From positions 62,001 to 126,000 of the forward strand of contig NZ_QQSY01000003.1 in assembly GCF_003351225.1 (NCBI RefSeq): a DNA stretch of 64,000 nucleotides. Direction: 5' to 3'. The notes under the pieces are model-generated. The model was not told the DNA's origin and searched no databases. It saw nothing but the letters and a program-made list of their open reading frames with translations. Position numbers and translations under genes: made by a program. The stretch is from Dyella solisilvae. GTDB lineage: Bacteria; Pseudomonadota; Gammaproteobacteria; Xanthomonadales; Rhodanobacteraceae. Below are positions 18,997 to 26,536 of this stretch, piece after piece (within the stretch, counting starts at the first letter, position 1; the number at the start of each line of letters is the position of its first letter).

Positions 18997-19485
18997 ATGC
19001 CCTATACGCCTATCGTCGCCACGCTCGGCTATGTGCTGTCGCCCGATGGCGGGCAGGTGTTGATGATCCACCGCAACTCGCGCCCGGACGACCAGCACCT
19101 GGGCAAGTACAACGGCCTGGGCGGCAAGATGGAGCCGGGCGAAGACATCGCCACCTGCATGCGCCGCGAGATTCATGAAGAGGCGGGCATCACCTGCGAG
19201 TCGATGTCGCTGCGCGGCACGCTCAACTGGCCCGGCTTCGGCAAGCAGGGCGAGGACTGGCTGGGCTTCATCTTCGTGATCGATCGCTACAGCGGCACGC
19301 CGTTGACCGCCAATCACGAGGGCACGCTCGAATGGGTGCCGCTGGATCGCCTGATGGAGCTGCCGATGTGGGAGGGCGACCGCCACTTCCTGCCGCTGGT
19401 GTTCGACGGCGACCCGCGCCCGTTCCACGGCGTGATGCCGTACCGGGACGGTCGCATGCAGTCGTGGGCGTACTCGCGGCTGTGA
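18997..19485 (+). CDS. Nudix hydrolase (8-oxo-dGTPase type)
   Basis: 162 residues with a complete Nudix box: GGKMEPGEDIATCMRREIHE then EAGI, matching Gx5Ex7REUxEExGU. The N-terminus TLGYVLSPDGGQVLMIHRN and the WPGFGKQGEDWLGFIFV segment resemble MutT/MTH1-type 8-oxo-dGTP diphosphatases, so a nucleotide-pool cleaning role is likely. The start is the ATG at 18997; a long open extension upstream overlaps the divergent lipoprotein gene and is not protein-like. The stop overlaps the start of a second Nudix gene. Confidence 0.88.
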   Translation: MPYTPIVATLGYVLSPDGGQVLMIHRNSRPDDQHLGKYNGLGGKMEPGEDIATCMRREIHEEAGITCESMSLRGTLNWPGFGKQGEDWLGFIFVIDRYSGTPLTANHEGTLEWVPLDRLMELPMWEGDRHFLPLVFDGDPRPFHGVMPYRDGRMQSWAYSRL

Positions 19486-19883
19486 CCATAGTGAAGTCGA
19501 TACACATCGTCGCGGCGGTGATCCGCGACGAACGGGGACGCGTGCTGATGGTGCGCAAGCGCGGCGCCACGGTCTGGCAGCAGCCGGGCGGCAAGCGCGA
19601 CGCGGACGATGCCGACGACCTGCACACGCTGGCGCGTGAGTTGCACGAGGAACTGGGCTGCGCCATGCAGCGGGAGGGGGCGCGTTGGCTGGGTCGGTTC
19701 AGCGCGCCGGCCGCGAACGAGCCCGGACATGTGGTCGAGGCTGAGGTGTACGAAGTCGCCGCCGAAGGTCCGTTTGAACCGCGCGCCGAGATTGAGGCGG
19801 TGTGCTGGGTCGACCCGGCGGCCCCGGGCGAGCTGCTGATTGCGCGGTTGAGTCGCGAGGAAATCCTGCCGAGATTGGCCTGA
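19482..19883 (+). CDS. Second Nudix-domain protein, overlapping the first
   Basis: 133 residues from the GTG at 19482, which overlaps the stop of the upstream Nudix gene (GTGA), so the two are translationally coupled. A GTG at 19491 is an alternative. The Nudix region reads PGGKRDADDADDLHT then LARELHEELGC: the REUxEExG half is intact, but the first half has Asp residues in place of the usual PGE and is one residue longer than the standard spacing. The fold is clear; the substrate is not. It converges with the ketoacyl synthase gene across a hairpin. Confidence 0.8.
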   Translation: MTIVKSIHIVAAVIRDERGRVLMVRKRGATVWQQPGGKRDADDADDLHTLARELHEELGCAMQREGARWLGRFSAPAANEPGHVVEAEVYEVAAEGPFEPRAEIEAVCWVDPAAPGELLIARLSREEILPRLA

Positions 19884-19886
19884 GCG

Positions 19887-19913
19887 CCGGTCGCGCACCG
19901 GGTGCGCGACTGG
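19887..19913. terminator. Hairpin between convergent Nudix and ketoacyl synthase genes
   Basis: CCGGTCGCGCACC and GGTGCGCGACTGG form a 13-base stem with one mismatch and almost no loop. It fills the space between two convergent stops and probably serves both, though no T-run is present. Confidence 0.55.
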
Positions 19914-19917
19914 ATCC

Positions 19918-21132
19918 TTACGGAGCTCGCCGAATCGCCACCACCGCATTCAACCCGCCGAAGGCGAATGAATTGCTGATGGCCACATCGACCTTCATGT
20001 CGCGCGCCTCGTTGGGCGCATAGTCCAGGTCGCAGGCCGGGTCGGGCTCCAGGTAGTTGAGCGTGGGCGGCACGATGCCGTCCTGGATCGCGCCGATCGC
20101 GGCGACCAGTTCCAGCGCGCCAGCGGCGCCCAGGGCATGGCCGTGCATGGGCTTGGTCGAGGTCACCACCAGTTCGTGCGCGTGGGCGCCGAACACGCGA
20201 TGGATCGCCTTGGTTTCCGTGCTGTCGTTGGCCGCCGTGCCGGTGCCGTGTGCGTTGATGTAGTCGACCTGGTCCGGCGAGATGCCGCCATCGCGCAGCG
20301 CAGCGTTCATCGCGGCGGCGGCTCCGATGTCCGACGGCGCGGCGATATCGCCCGCGTCCGAACTCATGCCGGTGCCGACCAGCTCGCACAGGATCTGGGC
20401 GCCGCGCTTTTGCGCCGACTCCAGCGTTTCCAGCACGTACATGCCGGCGCCTTCGCCCAGCACCAAGCCGCGACGGCCCTTGCTGAAGGGGCGGCAGGTG
20501 TCGGGCGCCAGCACGCGCATGGCTTCCCACGCGCGCAGCGTGCCGAGCGTGATGCAGGCCTCGGTGCCGCCGACCACGGCGGCGTCGACCATGCCCGAAC
20601 GGATCATCATCGCGGCCTGCGCGAAGGCGTGGTTGGACGAAGAGCAGGCGCTGGCCACCACGAAGGCGGGGCCGGTGATGCCGTGGACCATGCTGACCTG
20701 GCTGGCCGGCGCATTCATCATCATGCGCACGATGCCCAACGGGTGGAAGCGACCCTGGTGTTCGCCGTAGAGGCGCTCGTAGAGGTCATCGCGGGTGGTC
20801 TCGCCACCTACGCCGCTGCCGATCACCACGGCCGTGCGCTCGGCGGCCTCGCCCTCGAAACGGATGCCGGATTGGCGGATCGCCTCGTTGGCCGCAATCA
20901 GCGCGTACTCGCTGAACGGGTCCAGCAGGGCGCGGCGCGCCTCGTCGAAGAAATTGGCGGGATCGTAGTTGCTCACTTCGGCGGCGATGCCGCCGTTGCG
21001 CAACTGGCCCGGCTGGATGTGGTGGATGGGACCGATGCCCGAACGGCCCTCGGACATCGCCTTCCACACGGAAGGCGCGTCGTGGCCCAGCGCGCAGATG
21101 GCGCCCATGCCGGTGATGACGAGACGGCGCAT
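19918..21132 (-). CDS. FabF-like beta-ketoacyl-ACP synthase
   Basis: 404 residues of the KAS I/II family, which condense an acyl-enzyme with malonyl-ACP. The thiolase-fold catalytic residues are visible: Cys in SACSSSNHAF near residue 165, His in NAHGTGTAANDS, and His in STKPMHGHALGAAG. Other marks are ITGMGAICALG at the start and SNSFAFGGLNAVV at the end. The start at ATG 21132 lies four bases after the stop of the ACP gene, so the two are one unit. The local sequence PMHGH in place of the usual SMTGH and the dedicated ACP suggest a specialised synthase rather than the housekeeping FabF. No fab genes lie nearby. Confidence 0.9.
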   Translation of the reverse strand: MRRLVITGMGAICALGHDAPSVWKAMSEGRSGIGPIHHIQPGQLRNGGIAAEVSNYDPANFFDEARRALLDPFSEYALIAANEAIRQSGIRFEGEAAERTAVVIGSGVGGETTRDDLYERLYGEHQGRFHPLGIVRMMMNAPASQVSMVHGITGPAFVVASACSSSNHAFAQAAMMIRSGMVDAAVVGGTEACITLGTLRAWEAMRVLAPDTCRPFSKGRRGLVLGEGAGMYVLETLESAQKRGAQILCELVGTGMSSDAGDIAAPSDIGAAAAMNAALRDGGISPDQVDYINAHGTGTAANDSTETKAIHRVFGAHAHELVVTSTKPMHGHALGAAGALELVAAIGAIQDGIVPPTLNYLEPDPACDLDYAPNEARDMKVDVAISNSFAFGGLNAVVAIRRAP

Positions 21133-21136
21133 GGCG

Positions 21137-21391
21137 TTATTCGTTGGCAGGTTTCTGCGCCAGCTGGCGCTCGATCGCTTCAACGAGCTGACTGACCGTG
21201 CCGTGCTCCATGTCGGTGTCCTCGTTGGGCAGGTTGATGTTGAAGTGCTCCTCGATGTCGAAGATCACCTCGATGGCATCCAGGGAGGCGATACCCAGGT
21301 CCTTCAGGGTGGAATCGGGCTTGATCGTGTCCAGCTCGATCTTGGCCTGCTTGGCAATGATGTCGAAGGTTTCCTGCTGAACGTTGCTCAT
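21137..21391 (-). CDS. Acyl carrier protein
   Basis: 84 residues, acidic, four-helix ACP. The phosphopantetheine attachment Ser is in LGIASLDAIEV (near residue 36); the surrounding EVIFDIEEHFNINLP is typical of helix II and III. AGGAAA lies eight bases before the ATG at 21391. It sits just upstream of a ketoacyl synthase on the same strand, which suggests a dedicated carrier for that enzyme. It is divergent from the FemAB-like gene. The housekeeping acpP normally lies in a fabD-fabG-acpP-fabF cluster, which this is not. Confidence 0.93.
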   Translation of the reverse strand: MSNVQQETFDIIAKQAKIELDTIKPDSTLKDLGIASLDAIEVIFDIEEHFNINLPNEDTDMEHGTVSQLVEAIERQLAQKPANE

Positions 21392-21627
21392 GTCTGCTTT
21401 CCTGGATTCCTTGGCGCCGAGGTCACTGGGCATCGCGTCGATGCCCTTTGCCAAGCCTGACGAACCATCAGGGCAATGTCCAGATTGCCGACGCAACATC
21501 GGAGGGCAGGTCGATCCTCCTCGGGCTGCCTTTCACCAACCTTATGGGGTCGCGCGCGCCGCAAGACCGTGCACGGCTGCGCCCAAGGAGTCGTATCCTA
21601 TGGCCTTGGGTCCAGTGGAATTACCTA

Positions 21628-22686
21628 GTGCGGTACCTCAACCAGCTCGAGCCGGACGCGTTGATCGCCCGGTTTGTCGAGCATCCCCCGATCGGATTCA
21701 ACGTGATGGAGGCCGCCGGCACGCCGGCCTTCGTGGCGCCGTTCGACCTGCTGACCACCGCCGACGCCGAGGCGCGGGACAAGGTGGTGCGAGCGCCGGG
21801 ATACCGCTGGTGGGGGCGCCTGCTGCGCTGGCGTACTGCGTTCGTGGGCACCACCGTGTCCGAGTACGCGCTGTTCCCGCCGGAGGCGGAACCGGCGGCG
21901 CTGGCCAGCGCGCTGCGCCGCCAACTGGGGCGCCGCCAGCGGCTGCTGATCGTCAAGGACATCCCGCAGGCCTCGCCGCTGTTCGACGAGGATACTGCCG
22001 ACTGGTGCCACCGCTTCGCCAGCGCGTGCGAGTCCCAGGGTTTCCTGCTGCTGGAGGGGCAGGCGCTGGCTTATGTGTCGATCGATTTCGCCAGCGAGGA
22101 GGAGTACCTCGCGCGCCTGTCCTCCGGTCGCCGCAAGGACATCCGTCGCAAACTGCGCAAGCGTGAGGAAGTCGAGGTGGAGACCGTGCGCTGCGGCGAT
22201 GCGCTGTTCGCCGATGACGCCGTGGTCGATGCGTATTACGCGCTCTACGAGAACGTGTATGCGCAGAGCGAAATCCACTTCGACAAGCTCAGTCGCGATT
22301 TCTTCGCCGCCGTGCTGCGCGATGCAGCGACCGGCGGCGTGGCGTTCGTCTACCGCCATCAGGGCGCCATGATCGGGTGGAACCTGTGCTTCGTGGTCGG
22401 CGACAAACTGATCGACAAATACGTCGGCTTTGCCTATCCGCAGGCGCGTGAGCAGAACCTGTACTTCACCAGCTGGTTCCACAACCTGGCCTACGCTCGC
22501 GAACAGGGCCTGAAGCATTACGTGGCCGGGTGGACCGATCCTGAAATCAAGTCGTATCTGGGTGCACAATTCACCCTGACCCGGCATGCGATCTATCTGC
22601 GCAACCCGCTGTTGCGCACCGTGGCGCGGCGCCTGGGCCGGTTCTTCGAAAGCGACAGCCAATGGGCAGCGCATGACAAGGCGTGA
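21628..22686 (+). CDS. FemAB/GNAT-like (Acetyltransf_6) acyltransferase
   Basis: 352 residues if started at GTG 21628. The C-terminal half resembles the GNAT-type domain of FemAB- and CelD-like proteins: SGRRKDIRRKLRKRE, then DAYYALYENVYAQSEIHFDKL, GVAFVYRHQGAMIGWNLCFV and YFTSWFHNLAYAREQG. Such proteins transfer an acyl or aminoacyl group to an amine. The start is unclear: an in-frame ATG at 21544 is possible, while the best ribosome site (AAGGAG, nine bases before the ATG at 21600) is in another frame. The gene overlaps the next one by 14 bases and is divergent from the ACP gene, hinting that ACP could supply its acyl donor. Confidence 0.78.
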   Translation: MRYLNQLEPDALIARFVEHPPIGFNVMEAAGTPAFVAPFDLLTTADAEARDKVVRAPGYRWWGRLLRWRTAFVGTTVSEYALFPPEAEPAALASALRRQLGRRQRLLIVKDIPQASPLFDEDTADWCHRFASACESQGFLLLEGQALAYVSIDFASEEEYLARLSSGRRKDIRRKLRKREEVEVETVRCGDALFADDAVVDAYYALYENVYAQSEIHFDKLSRDFFAAVLRDAATGGVAFVYRHQGAMIGWNLCFVVGDKLIDKYVGFAYPQAREQNLYFTSWFHNLAYAREQGLKHYVAGWTDPEIKSYLGAQFTLTRHAIYLRNPLLRTVARRLGRFFESDSQWAAHDKA

Positions 22687-23548
22687 ACCACTCATCCTCG
22701 ATTTCGATGGCGCGGTCGGCGAGATTCCGGGCGCCACCACCGTTGCGCTCGCGGAGTGGCAGGAGGACATCCGCTTCGGTTGCACCCTGCGCACTTTTAA
22801 CAAGCTGCGTGATTACCTCGATACGCGACTGCCGGCGAACTACGGCACCGTGCTGATGGGGTCCGGCGATTATCACCACCTCACCTGGCCGCTGGTCGAA
22901 CGCCAGCGCGCGCGCGGACCGTTCCAACTGGTGGTGTTCGACAACCACCCTGACAACATGCGCTTCCCCTGGGGCATCCATTGCGGTTCGTGGGTGCGCC
23001 GCGTGGCCATGTTGCCGTACGTCAGCCACGTGCATGTGGTGGGCATCACCTCCGGCGACATCGGCGCGAAGCACGCGTGGGAGAACTACCTGCGACCGCT
23101 GCAGGCAGGCAAGCTCAGCTACTGGTGCATGGACGTGAACGTGGACTGGGCGGCCAAGCTGGGCCTGTCTGACGCGTTCCGCCGCTTCGAGGATCCGGAG
23201 GCGCTGACCTGCGCCTTCGTGCGCCAGCTGCGCCAGGCGCCGCAGCCGACCTACCTGTCGATCGACAAGGACGCCTTCAGCGTCGACACCGCGCGCACCA
23301 ACTGGGACCAGGGGCGGCTGGAGGAATCCCACGCCATGGCCATCATCGAGGCGTTGCGCGGCCGCATCGTGGCCAGTGACATCAACGGCGAAGTGTCCGC
23401 CTATCAGTACCGCTCGTGGTGGAAGCGCCTGCTCAGCGGCATGGATGGCCAGGAGCCGGTGCCGCAGAGCGAGCTGGACGCCTGGCAGGCGCAGCAGCGC
23501 GAATTCAATACGCGCCTTCTGGCGGCGATCGCGGAAAGCAGCGTGTAA
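22673..23548 (+). CDS. Arginase/ureohydrolase-fold protein
   Basis: 291 residues from ATG 22673. Two motifs recall the di-manganese site of the arginase family: VVFDNHPDNMRF (DxHxD) near residue 88 and YLSIDKDAFSVD (SxDxDxxxxD-like) near residue 199; a glycine-rich MGSGDYHH lies before the first. It may therefore cleave a guanidino or amide compound, or be a metal-dependent amidohydrolase of unknown substrate. It overlaps the FemAB-like gene by 14 bases, so the two are surely co-expressed. The arginase family assignment rests on these motifs and is moderate; overall similarity to true arginases looks low. Confidence 0.68.
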   Translation: MTRREPLILDFDGAVGEIPGATTVALAEWQEDIRFGCTLRTFNKLRDYLDTRLPANYGTVLMGSGDYHHLTWPLVERQRARGPFQLVVFDNHPDNMRFPWGIHCGSWVRRVAMLPYVSHVHVVGITSGDIGAKHAWENYLRPLQAGKLSYWCMDVNVDWAAKLGLSDAFRRFEDPEALTCAFVRQLRQAPQPTYLSIDKDAFSVDTARTNWDQGRLEESHAMAIIEALRGRIVASDINGEVSAYQYRSWWKRLLSGMDGQEPVPQSELDAWQAQQREFNTRLLAAIAESSV

Positions 23549-23645
23549 GCGGCAGGCGAAACCATCGCGCGGCGGCGACGAGGGGGCGTCGCTCCGAGCC
23601 CGAGTGCCGGCTCCATCCGGCGACTGCGAGAGGCGATACACCGCC

Positions 23646-24467
23646 ATGTCCCAGCTTCTTCCCTCCAGCCGACGCGCCTTGCTGTATCTGGTCACCGCCT
23701 TCGCCATTACCTGGGTGGCGTGGTGGAGCCTGGTGGCTCTGTCGCAGGCAGGGCTCACACGCTATGGCCAATGGCCATTCATGAGCTTGTACGTCATCGG
23801 TGGACTGGGGCCGACGATCGCAGCCTATGTGGCGGTCTGCCTGACACGGTCCAGCGATGTGCTGCGCGAGTTCAACCGGCGCGTGCTGAACTGGCGGGTA
23901 GGGCCGCCGTGGTACCTGTTCGCGCTGGGCTTGCCGATCATCCTGGGTTTCGTCGCGCTCGGCGTGGCGGTGGCCTTGCGCCCTTCCGTCATGGAAGCGA
24001 TCGCGATCAGGCCGTGGTATGTGTTTCCGCTGCTGTTGGCCATGACCATCATCGGTGGCGGACTTGAAGAGTTCGGGTGGCGCGGCATCCTGCAGGAGGA
24101 ATGGGGCCCGGTGATCGGGCCGGCGCGTGCGGCGCTGCTGATCGGGCCGATCTGGGCGGTGTGGCATCTGCCTCTGTTCTGGATGCCCGGCGTCAGCCAG
24201 TACCACGGGCAGTTTGCACCCTTCCTGTTGGGTGTGATGGGCAACGCCCTGCTGTTCGGCTGGCTCTACAGTGGAACGCGCAGCATCCTGCTCTGCGTGC
24301 TCATGCATGCGGCGACCAATGCGGTGACCATGCTGGGCGTGGCGGTGCCTACGGGCGTGGGCCTTTCATTGATCGGCCCCGGGGTAAGCCTTGCGGTGGG
24401 CGCGCTGCTGTTCCTCGCGCGTGGGCGGCACTCACACGCCGATGTTGACCATCGCTCCACGTTGTAG
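23646..24467 (+). CDS. CPBP family intramembrane metalloprotease
   Basis: 273 residues, about seven to eight membrane segments. The CPBP (Rce1-like, PF02517) motifs are present: EEFGWRG (EExxxR) near residue 146, WAVWHLPLFW near 177 and LMHAATN near 220, which supply the catalytic Glu and His residues. Relatives cleave prenylated proteins in eukaryotes and protect against bacteriocins or process peptides in bacteria; the target here is unknown. It lies 97 bases after the arginase-like gene on the same strand and converges with the aminotransferase gene. Confidence 0.87.
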   Translation: MSQLLPSSRRALLYLVTAFAITWVAWWSLVALSQAGLTRYGQWPFMSLYVIGGLGPTIAAYVAVCLTRSSDVLREFNRRVLNWRVGPPWYLFALGLPIILGFVALGVAVALRPSVMEAIAIRPWYVFPLLLAMTIIGGGLEEFGWRGILQEEWGPVIGPARAALLIGPIWAVWHLPLFWMPGVSQYHGQFAPFLLGVMGNALLFGWLYSGTRSILLCVLMHAATNAVTMLGVAVPTGVGLSLIGPGVSLAVGALLFLARGRHSHADVDHRSTL

Positions 24468-24515
24468 AAGCGCGGCCCATGTGCGAGCACCTTTCGGCGA
24501 AGGCCGCACGACTCC

Positions 24516-25718
24516 CTAGCCCGCGATGGCGCGTTCAAGCACCCCGGCAATCCGCTCGAAGGTTGCCTCATCCAGCCACGGGCTGTTGGTGATGGTGAGC
24601 GAGCGCGCGGCGAAGCTGCGGGCGTTGGGCAGTGACGCATCACCCACGATGTCGCGCAGGTAGCCGTAGTCGGGCAGGGCGTGGATGAACAGGCGGCTCA
24701 CGCCCAGTCCCGCCGTCCACAGCGTGCGCAGCGCCTCGTCGCGCGCGGACTCGCTGGGCAGGGTAAGCAGCAGGAACGGCCACACGCCCTGCTGGCCGGG
24801 CGCATCGTCGAACACGGTGAGGCCGGGCAGCTGGCGCAGCCTGGCCACGCGCCGCAATGCCTGCTTGCGGGTGGCGGCGAGAAAGTCGGGCAGGCGTGCG
24901 AGTGCGCGCGCGCCCACCGCCTGCCGCCAGTTGCTGACTGTGTGCAGCGGAATGTCCGGGCCGAAGTCGTCGCCCACCGCGGCCACCGGATCGTTGCTCG
25001 CCAGCGCCTTGCGCAAGGGTCGTCCATACGCCCAGGGCAGCAGGGAAGGGCGGTAGACCAGGGCGTAGCCGATCAGCTCCAGCGCGCGCTGCCAGTCCAT
25101 CCGCGCATCGTCTTGGATCAGTTCGCGCCGGCTGGCCTGGAAGGCGTCCCGCAGCACCGGGTCGCGGGTCAGCAGCAGGCCGCCTTCGAACAGGGTCAGG
25201 CCCTTGCCGACGGCGAGGCTGAAGAAGCCCGCATCGCCGGTAAGGCCGACGCTGCGTCCGCCTTGCATCGCGCCGAGCGCCTGGGCGGCGTCTTCCAGCA
25301 CATAGGCGCCCACACGATGCGCCACGTCCAGCGCGGCGTTCACATCGGCCACGCGGCCGGCGAGGTGGGTGGGGACGATCGCCAGGGTGCGCGCGCCGGC
25401 GAGGGCGGCGAGCTCGGCCGTGTCCATGTCGAAATGGTCAGGGGCCAGGTCGCACAGGCGCGGCTTGAGTCCGGCGCGATGGATCGCCAGCGCGACCAGC
25501 GGGCAGGTCCACGCCGGCACGATCACCTCGTCGCGCTGCGGGCGCATCCGGTGCATGGCGCTCAACGCCACCACCATGGCCGCGGTGCCGGAACATTCCA
25601 GCTGCAGCTGTTCGACGTCGAGCCATGCAGCCACGCGCTCTGCGAACGGCGCGCGGCCGGGCCACAGGTCAGTCAGGCGGAGCGGCAGACCGGCAGTGGG
25701 CGGCAGCTCGCGGGTCAC
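24516..25718 (-). CDS. DegT/DnrJ/EryC1-family PLP-dependent aminotransferase
   Basis: 400 residues, the usual size for sugar aminotransferases of the DegT/DnrJ/EryC1/StrS family. Features seen: the PLP phosphate region LECSGTAAMVVAL, VPAWTCPLVALAI, the ring-stacking Asp in VLEDAAQALGA, and a probable Schiff-base Lys in FFSLAVGKGLTLFEGG. Members mostly aminate keto-sugars on nucleotides, ArnB being one. The start is GTG 25718, with GGGAG seven bases upstream; it begins one base after the stop of the small transporter gene. The frame is open 41 codons further but overlaps that gene. It is last in a four-gene minus-strand operon. Confidence 0.87.
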   Translation of the reverse strand: MTRELPPTAGLPLRLTDLWPGRAPFAERVAAWLDVEQLQLECSGTAAMVVALSAMHRMRPQRDEVIVPAWTCPLVALAIHRAGLKPRLCDLAPDHFDMDTAELAALAGARTLAIVPTHLAGRVADVNAALDVAHRVGAYVLEDAAQALGAMQGGRSVGLTGDAGFFSLAVGKGLTLFEGGLLLTRDPVLRDAFQASRRELIQDDARMDWQRALELIGYALVYRPSLLPWAYGRPLRKALASNDPVAAVGDDFGPDIPLHTVSNWRQAVGARALARLPDFLAATRKQALRRVARLRQLPGLTVFDDAPGQQGVWPFLLLTLPSESARDEALRTLWTAGLGVSRLFIHALPDYGYLRDIVGDASLPNARSFAARSLTITNSPWLDEATFERIAGVLERAIAG

Positions 25719-25719
25719 G

Positions 25720-26157
25720 TCAATCTCCCGCAGCGACGCCCAGCGCACCCTTCGCTTCGGTCGGTGCGTCGTTTTCGGGATGCGCCTGGCTCTCGGCAAA
25801 CGCGAGGCAGACGATGCCGGCCACGATGGTGGCGGCGCCAATCACGCGAGGCCAGGTCAGCGGCTCCTGGAACAGCCACATGGAGAACAGCATCACGCTG
25901 ACCACTTCCAGGTGGGTCACGGCGAAGGCGGGGCCGATCGGCGCGTGCTTCAGCAAGGTCATCCAGGTGAAGAAGTTGCCGATGTAGCCGATGACCGCGA
26001 CGTAAATCCAAGGATGGCCGAACACGCGCACGATCCAGGCCCAGTTGGCCTCGGGCGGAAACGCGTGGTTGCCGGCGTACTTGAAGCTGAGCTGCACCAG
26101 GGTGTCGAACAGCACCAGGACGGTGAAGCCAATGGCGTAGAAGCGTGCGCGATTCAC
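25720..26157 (-). CDS. EamA/SMR-type four-helix membrane protein, subunit 2
   Basis: 145 residues with four predicted membrane helices, half the size of a standard EamA/DMT transporter. Features are FTVLVLFDTLVQLSFKYAG in helix 1, IGPAFAVTHLEVVSVMLFS and an E in FQEPLTWPRVIGA between helices 3 and 4, as in ArnE/ArnF and small multidrug resistance proteins. Start GTG 26157 has GGAGG eight bases before it; a GTG at 26172 would overlap the preceding gene. Adjacent to a second four-helix gene, it likely forms a heterodimer that exports or flips a product across the inner membrane. Confidence 0.8.
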   Translation of the reverse strand: MNRARFYAIGFTVLVLFDTLVQLSFKYAGNHAFPPEANWAWIVRVFGHPWIYVAVIGYIGNFFTWMTLLKHAPIGPAFAVTHLEVVSVMLFSMWLFQEPLTWPRVIGAATIVAGIVCLAFAESQAHPENDAPTEAKGALGVAAGD

Positions 26158-26161
26158 GGGG

Positions 26162-26527
26162 TCAGCCTCCACCGGCCAGGCCGACGATGCCCACGCCGGC
26201 GGTCACCAGCAGCATGCCGGTCACGCGCAGAGGGGTCAGCTTTTCTTTGAACAGGATGCGGCCGGCGATCATGATCACCACGATGTTGATCGAGCCCAGC
26301 AGCACGCCTTCGGACAGGTCCACCAGCGAGAGGAAGGCGATCCACACCAGGAATTCGGCTAGATAGGAGCTCACGCCGATCCAGATCCACGGACGCGCCA
26401 GCATGTACTTCCAGCGCGCGAGACCGTCACCCGCGCGCGGATCGCCGGCCGCCGCCTTGAAGGCGAGCTGGCCGACGGTATCCAGGGTGACGTTGAGCAG
26501 CCACAGCGTGACGACCAGCGGACTCAT
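26162..26527 (-). CDS. EamA/SMR-type four-helix membrane protein, subunit 1
   Basis: 121 residues and four hydrophobic helices: LVVTLWLLNVTLDTVGQLAF, WIWIGVSSYLAEFLVWIAFL, GSINIVVIMIAGRILF, and LRVTGMLLVTAGVGIVGL. The pattern LSEGVLLGSINIV then FKEKLTPLRVTG is that of ArnE/ArnF- and EmrE-like half transporters. AAGGG overlapping the stop of the esterase gene precedes the ATG, so translation is coupled. With the next gene it forms a likely two-subunit transporter, by analogy to ArnEF flipping undecaprenyl-linked aminoarabinose. The substrate is unknown. Confidence 0.8.
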   Translation of the reverse strand: MSPLVVTLWLLNVTLDTVGQLAFKAAAGDPRAGDGLARWKYMLARPWIWIGVSSYLAEFLVWIAFLSLVDLSEGVLLGSINIVVIMIAGRILFKEKLTPLRVTGMLLVTAGVGIVGLAGGG

Positions 26528-26536
26528 CGGGAGCCC

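Noticed and set aside
21384-22166. Alternative 260-codon frame with a good ribosome site at ATG 21600 inside the FemAB-like gene.
   Set aside because: Its translation is Arg/Gly/Ala-rich and shows no domain, while the other frame has a FemAB/GNAT-like domain; the start conflict is reported as a finding.
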